A stretch of DNA of 64,000 nucleotides from Pelosinus fermentans JBW45 (GTDB lineage: Bacteria > Bacillota > Negativicutes > DSM-13327), in contig NZ_CP010978.1 of NCBI RefSeq assembly GCF_000271665.2, positions 2,386,501 through 2,450,500 of the forward strand, given 5' to 3'. Made by a program: the position numbers and the translations under genes. Below, in pieces: positions 54,858 to 62,900 of this stretch. Under the pieces are notes generated by a model that was not told the origin of the DNA, searched no databases, and saw only the letters and a program-made list of their open reading frames with translations. Each line of letters opens with the position of its first letter. Within the stretch, counting starts at the first letter, position 1.

Positions 54858-55106
54858 TCACGAATTTCTGCTAATTATTTTCCGTATTACTTCCGTCACC
54901 CGCATATAATCATCATTTCCAACAGGATAGGATGGAGGTCTACGATCAGCTATTTTCCCATCATAAACCATCTGGACTTTTACTACTCTGTGATTTTCTC
55001 CACCCCAAGTTTCAAGTCCTATCGAAACTCGATATTGAGTATTAGGAGGGTGGGGTGAACTTGCTGGTACCATAGCTGCTGCTTCAGGGTAATATACTTT
55101 TGCCAT
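54858..55106 (-). CDS. Hypothetical protein, 82 residues
   Basis: A small soluble protein (MAKVYYPEAAAMVP..., central VSIGLETWGGENHRVVKVQM, basic C-terminal helix VTEVIRKIISR). No family recognised. A plausible SigA promoter lies at 55141-55169 on the minus strand (TTGAAA, 17 bases, TATACT). The ribosome-binding site GAGTG is weak. Confidence 0.6.
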   Translation of the reverse strand: MAKVYYPEAAAMVPASSPHPPNTQYRVSIGLETWGGENHRVVKVQMVYDGKIADRRPPSYPVGNDDYMRVTEVIRKIISRNS

Positions 55107-55140
55107 ATGCTCACACTCATTTCTATTTTAAAATACCTTT

Positions 55141-55169
55141 AGTATACCTTTAGAATATATATTTTTCAA
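55141..55169 (-). promoter_or_regulatory. SigA promoter of the 82-residue gene
   Basis: On the minus strand TTGAAA and TATACT are separated by exactly 17 bases, about 35 bases before the ATG at 55106. Confidence 0.55.
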
Positions 55170-55509
55170 GCTGAAAAATACAGTCGAGTAAGTACTTAAC
55201 TTTTGCAAACGTACAGCTTCTAATTGATTGTCGTTTAGTACTAATTGTACATATTCCAAACGTCTTAAGTGACAACAGTATAATTGGATTCTTACTTAAA
55301 GTATGAGCATCGTTTTACATTTCAGGAAAATTATAAAACTTTAGTAGGAATTATCGATCTAGAAGGAGAATTAGCTGTAATTAATGACTATCTTTTCACC
55401 ATGTTGATGCTGAATGTGCGGTTCTGTTGGTGACTGTGCGTGTCATCAGTTAGAGCATGAGGATATCGGTAAAATTTATTCCATGGCGCGATAAATTACA
55501 AACAAAAAT
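55170..55509. other. Gap with a possible decayed ORF
   Basis: A frame at 55284-55433 (starting TTG, containing YLKYEHRFTFQENYKTLVG) is followed in another frame by VGDCACHQLEHEDIGKIYS and a stop near 55492. This suggests a frameshifted remnant of a small metal-binding or redox protein. No family was recognised and no ribosome-binding site is present. Confidence 0.3.
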
Positions 55510-55548
55510 GAGCAGGAGGCTAATCATTCATTGATTAGCCTCCTGCTC
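55510..55548 (-). terminator. Terminator of the YkvI-like transporter gene
   Basis: AGCAGGAGGCTAATCA pairs perfectly with its complement over 16 bases around a five-base loop. On the minus strand the hairpin is followed by CATTTTTGTTTG, so it stops transcripts from the gene at 55688. Confidence 0.8.
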
Positions 55549-55555
55549 TGGTATG

Positions 55556-55650
55556 CCTAGCATGGGGTGATAACTAGACGGTGCAAGTCGTAGTAGTGGG
55601 AGCCGATAGCAAGGATGCTCAGTCGGGTCCGTAATACCCGAGTTCCATGA
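55556..55650. other. Compact structured segment between transporter stop and terminator
   Basis: G-rich sequence with several short hairpins: GAGC...GCTC at about 55600-55622 and CGGGT...ACCCG at about 55624-55641. The motif GACGGTGCAAGTC followed by GAGCCGATAGCAAGGA recalls domain I of group II introns, but only a fragment is present. No reverse transcriptase is nearby. Confidence 0.3.
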
Positions 55651-55687
55651 TAGTAGATTTTGTGATTACATGGGATGAACGTTTATT

Positions 55688-56836
55688 TTAAACGGCTCTA
55701 TTCAGCTTCTGTTCTCTTCGCGACTTAGCATTTTTAATTTTTATAGTGCCGACAATAATCTCGGGAAGTAAGACAAAGAATAGACCGATATAACCAACCG
55801 AACCATATCCTTTGACAACGATATTCGTTAAACCAAATACAGAGATACCTGTGCACAGGGCAATGGTAACAAGAGAAATGAAAATTCTACGAGTGCTCAA
55901 GCTTCTTAAAATATTTCTTTTAACCAATACAGGTTCAAAACGAGCAACTGTAGAAAATATCAAAGATATTGCGGTACCTAATAATGCCACAAACAAAATG
56001 ACACTGTATAAGATCTTTAGCCAAGGCAAGTCAAGTTTTGTAGTGACAAAATATACCGGCAGAGTCTGGTTGAGAACTTCTGGGGAGAAACCTAATAGCA
56101 TGATACAAATAATTGCCAGAAAGGCGCCATTTAGAAGGGTGCCAAATAGCATAAATCTATTACAGTCTTTAGTAGTTTTAATATTATGAGAGACGGAGAT
56201 TATAGGCAATACCGTAAAGGCTTGAAAGCCAATGTAGATTAGCATATACCAAACTGCGTCCCCAAAACTAGTGCCAAATGTTTCATGATTAGCCAAAACG
56301 TGTTGGAAATTAAATGCCCCCATTTGAATACCTAACACGCAGAGAATGAGAAGGGTAACGATTATGAAATAAGTCTTGAGATTTAAGACTTTAACAATCA
56401 ATTCGCTACCAAATATGGTTAATAACAGTAAAATAGTTCCTACGGTTACTATGCCGACTCCATAAGGAATTGCCAAGGAACTCTTTAATAGGGCACCTGA
56501 ACCTGCAATTGAAGTACTTACGCCACAAACAATCAACATGATAAATCCCAACTCAAAGACGATAGAAAAATATTTTTCATAAGGATGAAAAAGGGCATCA
56601 CAGAAGCTTTTATAATCATAAGTTTTATAGTCTTTAGCTAAGACAAGTGCATTCCGATGGCCCCAGCCTAAAAGTAGCATGGCAACTAATGGGAGAAAAA
56701 CTGAGTACCAACCATATTTTACAAAATAGTTAACTTCTTGGTTGCCGGTGGCAAAGCCTCCACCGCTATGTGTTGCAAACCACACGGCCGCCATCGCAAA
56801 TGATGTTCCAATTGGACTGGATTTCTGATTTTCCAT
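55688..56836 (-). CDS. YkvI-family membrane transporter under T-box control
   Basis: 382 residues with about ten membrane helices. The N-terminal segment GTSFAMAAVWFATHSGGGFATG is typical of YkvI-like proteins, distant relatives of LeuT-fold amino acid symporters. A T-box leader upstream makes an amino acid (or its precursor) the likely substrate; which one is not determined. AAAGGAAGG precedes the ATG. The transcript ends at the hairpin at 55510. Confidence 0.85.
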   Translation of the reverse strand: MENQKSSPIGTSFAMAAVWFATHSGGGFATGNQEVNYFVKYGWYSVFLPLVAMLLLGWGHRNALVLAKDYKTYDYKSFCDALFHPYEKYFSIVFELGFIMLIVCGVSTSIAGSGALLKSSLAIPYGVGIVTVGTILLLLTIFGSELIVKVLNLKTYFIIVTLLILCVLGIQMGAFNFQHVLANHETFGTSFGDAVWYMLIYIGFQAFTVLPIISVSHNIKTTKDCNRFMLFGTLLNGAFLAIICIMLLGFSPEVLNQTLPVYFVTTKLDLPWLKILYSVILFVALLGTAISLIFSTVARFEPVLVKRNILRSLSTRRIFISLVTIALCTGISVFGLTNIVVKGYGSVGYIGLFFVLLPEIIVGTIKIKNAKSRREQKLNRAV

Positions 56837-56937
56837 AATTATCGTCCTTCCTTTATTATTTTCAGTACTTAAGATTTCGTGAAGAGATAGCCCTAGGATT
56901 TATTAAATGGTACTAACTCAAAGAATTTTAGGACATA

Positions 56938-56972
56938 GAAAGGCCCCTATTGACACACACGTCAATAGGGGC
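56938..56972 (-). terminator. T-box-controlled terminator
   Basis: On the minus strand GCCCCTATTGAC pairs with GTCAATAGGGGC, followed by CTTTCTAT. The T-box sequence lies just before it, as expected for an antiterminator switch. Confidence 0.8.
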
Positions 56973-57250
56973 GACAATATCGCGGTACCACCCTACATTA
57001 GGCTCGTAATTCAGCCTAATGTAGTACAACGGCTGATATCCTATAACGTAGATACACGCTTTTACTTAAATAAGTTCAATTCTTACATTCAGCAAAAGAA
57101 TTCATGGGTGAGTTTCGCGATAAATATCTGTACCGGTTTTCACCAGCCACCGGATCTCTGGAACAGAATGTTAATTGCTTTTTCCCAATCATTATTTTTT
57201 ATCAATTTTAATTTTATTAAGCATTACACGCCTGCAGGACGAAGTAATTA
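56973..57250 (-). promoter_or_regulatory. T-box leader of the transporter gene
   Basis: The minus strand carries the T-box signature AGGGTGGTACCGCG (56981-56994 on the + strand). Before it lies a strong stem III (CTACATTAGGCT with its mirror, 56994-57025). Further upstream is a stem I region with an AGAGA-type segment and the distal hairpin CCGG...CCGG. Uncharged tRNA should stabilise the antiterminator and turn on the transporter. I could not fix the specifier codon by eye. Confidence 0.9.
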
Positions 57251-57252
57251 TT

Positions 57253-57282
57253 ATAATATTACACTTATTGCCCTTTTGTCAA
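57253..57282 (-). promoter_or_regulatory. SigA promoter of the T-box transcript
   Basis: On the minus strand TTGACA (57282-57277) and TATTAT (57258-57253) are 18 bases apart; a TATAAT overlaps three bases further on. Confidence 0.65.
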
Positions 57283-57492
57283 TGTAATAATAAAAATTTT
57301 GTAACTTTTAATTTTTATTAATGGTTCTAGTATTCAGATGGGGAAGATAATTCTAGCTAGTTAAATGACTAATGTCAGTGTCACAGCACTAAAAATAGTT
57401 GACACCATGGCAGCTTGAGAGGCAAAATCCTGACAACTATCGCATTCGACAGCGATTGCTAACCAATGATCTTATATGGCAATTTAATAAGG

Positions 57493-57528
57493 CAAAAAAA
57501 TAAACCACGTCTTGGTGGAACGTGGTTG
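57493..57528 (-). terminator. Terminator of small peptide copy 2
   Basis: On the minus strand AACCACGT and ACGTGGTT close a hairpin followed by TATTTTTTTGCC, about 35 bases after the stop codon. Confidence 0.75.
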
Positions 57529-57563
57529 CAAGAGAAATGGTTTGGTGGATTAGTTCAGAAAAA

Positions 57564-57680
57564 TTAACAACTAGAAGAACAATCGTCATTGCAGCAGAAA
57601 AATAATAAGAGGATAATTATGATAATAATACAGCCGGAACCGCCAAAGCCATTGCGGCCGCCTCCAAAACCTAGGCCCAT
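57564..57680 (-). CDS. 38-residue Gly/Ile/Cys-rich membrane peptide, copy 2
   Basis: It has the same length and layout as the peptide at 14988: head MGLGFGGGRNGFGG, six isoleucines then leucines and phenylalanines, and tail CCNDDCSSSC. The ATG at 57680 is set by AAGGAGGG on the minus strand (57687-57694); the frame is open further up but without a second site. It has its own promoter (57708) and terminator (57493), so it is a complete single-gene unit. A spore-associated membrane or coat peptide is inferred from the promoter and composition. Confidence 0.85.
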   Translation of the reverse strand: MGLGFGGGRNGFGGSGCIIIIIILLLFFCCNDDCSSSC

Positions 57681-57707
57681 ATGTATCCCTCCTTTATCGT
57701 CGATTAA

Positions 57708-57737
57708 TATATTGTATGATAGATAAATAGAAGAGGT
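57708..57737 (-). promoter_or_regulatory. SigK/SigE-like sporulation promoter of small peptide copy 2
   Basis: On the minus strand AC, 17 bases, then CATACAATATA. This satisfies the SigK pattern AC-N16/17-CATAnnnTA fully. The ATG follows 27 bases after the -10 box. Confidence 0.65.
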
Positions 57738-58347
57738 GAGTATCAAGTAGCGGTAATTATTGACAAAAATAGAGCTAGGGGCTGATCTAAAACTACTTTA
57801 AATTAGCCCTTAATATTATAAAGAACCACCGATTAGTAGATGAGAGGGAGAGTGCAAGCCTAATGGCTCCTTAGACGACAATCTCGCCTAAGTTGTGATC
57901 TACATGCTTGTCCGTGCAAACAATTACTTCACGTACGAGTTGCTTAACCAATGCTCCGTTTGTTTTCATACGTAACTTCACCTGAGATTTTTCCTTTTAA
58001 ATCATTTTTAAAGGTATAATAACGTCCTTTTTGCTATTAACTTCATTATTATTCGTAAGAAGGACGTTATTTTATTCTTTATGGCGGTCTTCGAGAGCAA
58101 CTCGTTCATTGATAATTTTAAAAAAGCTGATCTTCAACATCTTTAGCGGTTATAAGTTGTTTTCTATAGGAAATTATGAATGGAATGTTTTTCTGTATCC
58201 TTTTGGGTATTTGCTGATAGTCAGGTGGACAAGATACCTATCCGAGTGATGGCGCAGAAGTAGTGATGTGTAGGCTGGTTTTAGAAATAAATAGGCGGGA
58301 GTGAATCATATACGGTTTTCAGTTATTCTGTAAAATAAAAGGAAGGT
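57738..58347. other. Gap with remnants and inverted repeats
   Basis: No intact gene. On the minus strand 57871-57966 could encode KTNGALVKQLVREVIVCTDK and a short tail, which resembles the C-terminal end of a large serine recombinase and may be a relic. AACGTCCTT (58021-58029) and AAGGACGTT (58060-58068) form an inverted repeat with outward T-runs. The rest is not recognisable. Confidence 0.35.
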
Positions 58348-58361
58348 CTAATGACCTTCAA
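58342..58361 (-). terminator. Terminator overlapping the stop of the toxin-like peptide gene
   Basis: On the minus strand GAAGGTC, ATTA, GACCTTC is followed by CTTTTATTTTAC. The stop codon TAG lies within the hairpin, which indicates a very compact minus-strand gene. Confidence 0.7.
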
Positions 58362-58446
58362 ATATTTTGCAAATTATCCATATAAGTGCGACGGTTGCTA
58401 CCGGAGTAATCATAAGCAAAATTGAATTTTGAATGATTTCAATCAC
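58348..58446 (-). CDS. 32-residue hydrophobic single-helix peptide, type I toxin-like
   Basis: The start is a GTG with GGGGGAGA eight bases upstream (58455-58462). The product has a polar N-terminus (MIEIIQNS), a hydrophobic helix with a central Pro (ILLMITPVATVALIWII) and a short charged tail (CKIFEGH). Size, layout and the terminator overlapping the stop resemble Fst/holin-like type I toxins, but the sequence is not a recognised member. An antisense antitoxin was not identified. It could instead be a small regulatory membrane peptide. Confidence 0.55.
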   Translation of the reverse strand: MIEIIQNSILLMITPVATVALIWIICKIFEGH

Positions 58447-58604
58447 CAAGTTGATCTCCCCCTGGATCCAATGTATGCATGGAAATCAACGTATAGAACA
58501 TACGATTCAAGAACGTTAGGCTGTCCCGTTGGGGGCGATTTTTATATTGCAGGAATTTATTGCCTTTTGGCCGAAGTATAGTCAAAAATAGAGGAGATGA
58601 TAGT

Positions 58605-58799
58605 ATGGCTGGGGCTTTGATTATTTGGGTAAACGACGATAAGAGTGAACAAATAGCATATTTCAATAATGAGTATGTCTTGATAACAATAACCGACATG
58701 AAGAGAATAGTACTTGGGGAAACCTTGGAAGATGCGAAAGAAAAATTAAAAGAGATTGGTAGATATGATATCTATAAAGAAATAAAAAAAGAGCCATAA
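58605..58799 (+). CDS. Hypothetical protein, 64 residues
   Basis: The ATG at 58605 follows AGAGGAGATGAT, a strong site; an earlier in-frame start lacks one. The product is an acidic/basic mixed alpha-beta protein (beta strands about 3-8 and 18-30, C-terminal helix ETLEDAKEKLKEIGRYDIYK). Not recognised. No promoter stands out. Confidence 0.65.
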   Translation: MAGALIIWVNDDKSEQIAYFNNEYVLITITDMKRIVLGETLEDAKEKLKEIGRYDIYKEIKKEP

Positions 58800-58810
58800 G
58801 GCCCTTTTAT

Positions 58811-58933
58811 ATGAAGAAAACCTTAGGAGTAATCTTTACAAACTGTGGAACAGAATGGCATCAGGTAGCTATTTTCCAATGGAAAGATACGGTTGCTCGG
58901 AATAACCTACAATTACCAATCTCTCATGAATAA
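58811..58933 (+). CDS. Possible 40-residue ORF
   Basis: The frame MKKTLGVIFTNCGTEWHQVA continues to a stop at 58931. It follows the 64-residue gene by 11 bases but has no ribosome-binding site. Amino-acid composition looks protein-like. It may be a remnant. Confidence 0.25.
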   Translation: MKKTLGVIFTNCGTEWHQVAIFQWKDTVARNNLQLPISHE

Positions 58934-58943
58934 ATTTATGCTA

Positions 58944-58997
58944 AAAAAACTAGGGGGGCTGTCTTAAATTTTTATTTTGAGACAGCCCCCTAGTTTT
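58944..58997. repeat. Large perfect-looking inverted repeat
   Basis: AAAACTAGGGGGGCTGTCTTA and TTGAGACAGCCCCCTAGTTTT face each other around an A+T-rich centre. It can act as a bidirectional terminator. The GGGGGCTGTCTCA core also resembles insertion-sequence ends, and the pseudogene to its right has lost its 5' half near this point. Confidence 0.6.
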
Positions 58998-59024
58998 GTG
59001 AACTTTTTTTTATTTATGATGTCA

Positions 59025-59325
59025 CTATATAATAAAAGGCGGGTGTTAGTAGCGGGAGATGTTTTTGTTACTGTTAAACAGGAATCGGCAGTTGCAGTAT
59101 TAACGCAAGATGAGGCGGTTCATGGTCCATCTGCTTATTTTACAACAGATTGGCATGCGGCCAAAGGCATCAGTCAAACTTCTTAATTCGCTCCAACCAT
59201 CTATTGATGTACCAGGACATGGAGTACCAATGCATGGGACACAGTTGAAAAAAAAGGCAGTTAGATGCTTTGTCAGATCATTTTGGAGAAATAGCTATTC
59301 CATGATCAAGGATATGAAATAGAAA
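59025..59325 (+). pseudogene. Metallo-beta-lactamase-fold hydrolase, C-terminal remnant with frameshifts
   Basis: Three frames read in turn give RVLVAGDVFVTVKQES...VHGPSAYFTTDWHAAK (to about 59165), then ASVKLLNSLQPSIDVPGHGVPMHGTQL (to about 59250), then QLDALSDHFGEIAIP and a last DQGYEI in a further frame. The GD and GHG blocks are those of MBL-fold hydrolases, with AGD and PGHG supplying metal ligands. The N-terminal half with HxHxDH is missing. At least three frameshifts show it is dead. Confidence 0.75.
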
Positions 59326-59370
59326 TCTACTATAGGAGTATATACATTCCGATAGTAGATTTTTATATTT
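59323..59370 (+). terminator. Terminator after the pseudogene
   Basis: AAATCTACTAT and ATAGTAGATTT form an 11-pair stem followed by TTATATTT. Its survival suggests that the pseudogene once had its own transcript end. Confidence 0.65.
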
Positions 59371-59689
59371 ATCCCTCAAATCTATCCTTAGTTGGATCGC
59401 AGTCGGGCATGTTTACATGCTGTACTTGTTATTTCCATGATTTGCTTTCGGCTCAGTTTCTACAACTCCTGCCAGATATATTTGTAAACTAGGCTGTAAC
59501 GCATAATTTTCTTGGGTTGTGAGATCTATTTCTTAAAAATAATAAATTTACATTACTGTATTAAGGTTAGATTGCTAAGAGGAATAAGGGACAATAGAAA
59601 CTTGTAATGTGTATGATAAATTGATAACCGCCTAATAAAATTTTAAACTTGGAAAATACTAAGACGAGGATTAAAAGGAGGTATTTATT
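59371..59689. other. Gap before the DUF3787 gene
   Basis: No intact gene. On the minus strand an open stretch of about 39 codons without a start (EIDLTTQENYALQPSLQIYL...NNKYSM) lies between about 59404 and 59523 and may be the tail of a lost gene. The last 150 bases hold the leader and ribosome-binding site of the next gene. Confidence 0.35.
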
Positions 59690-59863
59690 ATGAGCGAAAA
59701 TCGTTCAAAAGAAAAGTTTCAAGCAAATCCCATTGAGCGACATGAGACTGCGGCTTGGCGCGGACATATCGAAAAAATGAAGCCCGAGTCAAATGTTCCT
59801 GTTCCCAGCGAGGAGTCCGTGGCTGAGGCCAGGGAATGGGTAAATACGAATTCCTTATCGTAA
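59690..59863 (+). CDS. DUF3787 family spore-surface protein (CDIF630_02480 type)
   Basis: 57 residues starting at an ATG with AAAAGGAGG seven bases upstream. The pattern NPIERHETAAW in the first third, then K-P-x-S-x-V and a C-terminal EAREWVNTN, matches the short clostridial DUF3787 proteins, one of which was described as a spore surface protein. It is hydrophilic and lacks a signal peptide. It has its own terminator at 59878. A sporulation promoter was looked for but none was convincing. Confidence 0.8.
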   Translation: MSENRSKEKFQANPIERHETAAWRGHIEKMKPESNVPVPSEESVAEAREWVNTNSLS

Positions 59864-59877
59864 CTTACTGAAGTAAA

Positions 59878-59918
59878 AAGCAGGGGTGCCTCACATCTGA
59901 GACACCCCTGCTTTTTTT
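59878..59918. terminator. Bidirectional terminator between DUF3787 gene and nifJ
   Basis: AAGCAGGGGTG(C)CTCA pairs with TGAG(A)CACCCCTGCTT around CATC, with one mismatch, followed by TTTTTTTAAT on the + strand and TTTTTACTTC on the minus strand. The nifJ stop codon lies at its edge. Confidence 0.85.
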
Positions 59919-62900
59919 AATATTGCATTTCTGCGAGACGCTTTAAGGTACGATATTTTTCTTGGGCATGTTTTTCTGCAGTTGCAAACATCCCATCCGC
60001 AATTTCCGGGAAGGTCGTCTTGAGTGAGGAGTAACGAATTTCGCCCTTTAAGAAATCTTGGAAGGAGGCTGTTGGTTCCTTGGAATCGAGTACAAAAGGA
60101 TTCTTACCTTCATCTTTAAGACGAGGATCGTGACGCCAGAGATGCCAATATCCCGCTTCAACGGCCTTTTTCATCTCATAAATACTCGTGCCCATACCGG
60201 TTTTAATCCCATGGTTTACGCAAGAAGCATAGGCAATAATGAGGGACGGCCCTTTGTAGCTTTCCGCTTCGGTAATTGCTTTAAGGGTTTGATTCATATT
60301 GGCCCCCATGGCGATTTGGGCGACATAAACATAGCCATATGTTGTAGCCATAAGCCCGAGATCTTTTTTGCGAATTTTCTTCCCGGCCGCCGCGAATTTT
60401 GCAATAGCTGCTGTCGGCGTAGCCTTTGAGGCTTGACCGCCTGTGTTAGAATAAACCTCTGTATCCATAATGAAAATGTTTACATCATCTCCGCTGGCGA
60501 TAACATGATCCAATCCGTTATAACCAATGTCGTAAGCAAAGCCATCCCCGCCAAGAATCCAGACCGAAGGTTTCACGAGATAATCTTTTCGGGCCATAAT
60601 TTCTGACAAAATCGGGTTGCCGGACACGGTTTCCTTTTTCAACGCTTCAATTACGCGGTCTGCAGCTTTTCTAGACCCCGCACCATTGTCCATATTGTCA
60701 AGCCATTCCTGGAAGGAATGCTTCAAGTTTTCGTTGATCGAACTTTTTAAGCCTTGTTGCATGAGATCGGCAATTTTCTCGCGAATTTGTTTTGAGCCGA
60801 GATACATACCGTAGCCGAATTCGGCATTATCTTCGAAGAGAGGATTCATCCAGGCCGGTCCTTTTCCGTCGGCATTCGTTGTATAAGGAATGGAGGGAGA
60901 ACTGCCGCCCCAGATGGAAGAACAGCCTGTAGCGTTGGCGATCAGCATACGATCGCCATATAATTGTGTGAGAAGTCTGATATAGGGAGTCTCACCGCAG
61001 CCGGGACAAGCTCCGTTAAATTCAAGGAGTGGCCGAGCAAGCTGGCTGCCAAAAAGAGTATTTTTATCCATTAAATCCGATTTTTCCGTTACCCTCATAG
61101 CATATTCCCAGTTTTCCGACTCCATCTCAATTTCATGGTCAGCCGGCTTCATAATAAGCGCTTTTCCCGGTGCCGGACATATATCGGCACAGTTGCCGCA
61201 TCCGGTACAATCAAGGGGAGCAACTTGAATACGGTAATGATATCCTGCCAGTTTTTTGTTTTTGGGTTCCTTTGTCTTAAAAGTATCAGGAGCTTTTTCT
61301 CGTTCTTCATCATTTAAGAGGAAAGCTCGAACGGTCGCATGGGGGCATACATAGGCACATTGGTTACACTGAATACATTTATCAATTTGCCATTCAGGAA
61401 GATAAACGGCAATTCCTCTTTTTTCGTATTTTGTTGTACCAAGGGGATGCGTTCCGTCCTCCATGCCAACAAAGGCGCTGACTGGAAGGTCATCCCCTTC
61501 ATGGCTAGCCATGGGACGTTGAATGTTTTTAACGAAATCAGGTTCGTCTTTTACAGGTAAATCTTCATCTTTAGCATCAGCCCAGGAGGTAGGAACTTTA
61601 ACCTGGTGCAATCCATCAACGCCACGGTCGACAGCCTTTTGGTTCATTTCAACAATATTAGCGCCTTTTTTGCCGTACATTTTTTCGATGGAATCCTTTA
61701 GGTACTTAATGGATTCTTCGACGGGTATGACGTTCGCTAATTTAAAGAAAGCTGCCTGCATGACCATATTAATGCGTCCGCCCAGGCCGATGCTTTCGGC
61801 AATGGATATGGCATCTATGGTATAGAATTTGATATTGTTTTTCGCGATATAGCGTTTGAAGAGGGCTGGTATATGTTCTTCCAGTTCTTCTGGCCCCCAA
61901 GGGCAGTTAAGGACAAAACTACCATTCTTTTTGAGTCCTTTGAGTAGGTGATAATGATAAATGAATGACCGGTTGTGGCAGGCAATATAGTCGGCATCGG
62001 ATACTAAATAGGAGGATTTGATTGGTTTTTTGCCAAAGCGTAAATGAGATATTGTTGTACCACCGGATTTTTTACTGTCGTATTCAAAGTATCCCTGTGC
62101 ATAGAGGGCGGTATTGTCACCGATAATTTTGATCGCTGTTTTATTGGCGCCAACAGTACCATCAGACCCAAGACCCCAGAATTTACAACTAATCGTGCCT
62201 TCTGGCGTAGTATCTACCGACTCTTTTATCGGTAGTGAGGTGTGGGTGACATCGTCAACAATTCCTACTGTGAAGTGATCTTTAGGCTGGCTTTGTTTCA
62301 GATTCTCATAAACAGCGAGGATGTGACTGGGTGTGGTATCTTTCGATCCAAGGCCGTATCTCCCGCCAACTACCACTGGTTTTACAGTCTCATGATTAAA
62401 CATCTGGAGCAAATCAAGATAGAGCGGTTCACCAGTTGCTCCAGGTTCTTTGGTGCGGTCCAAAACAGCAATCTTCTTCACAGACTTAGGCAAAACCGCA
62501 AAGAAATATTTCTTAGAAAACGGACGGTATAAGTGAACTTTGAGCAGTCCAACTTTTTCGCCTTTTGCCTGCAGGTAATCGATAGTTTCTTCCGTTGTGT
62601 TGCAAACTGAACCCATGGCCACGATTATGTTCTCGGCTTCAGGATCCCCGTAGTACTCGAAGGGGTGGTATTCACGCCCAGTAATTTTCTTAAATTCTTG
62701 GAAGTAGTTTTCCACAATATCAGGAATCGCTTCGATAAAAGGATTAGAAGCCTCGCGATTTTGGAAATAAATATCAGGGTTTTCAGCAGTGCCCCTTAAT
62801 ACGGGGTGCTCGGGATTCAAGGCCCGGTTTCTAAATTCTTCAATTGCTTTATGATCGACAAGTTTCGCAATCGCGTCAGCGGGTGTGACTTCAATTTTCT

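Noticed and set aside
61523-61825. 100-codon + strand frame within nifJ
   Set aside because: Antisense shadow of the conserved PFOR coding sequence with no supporting signals.
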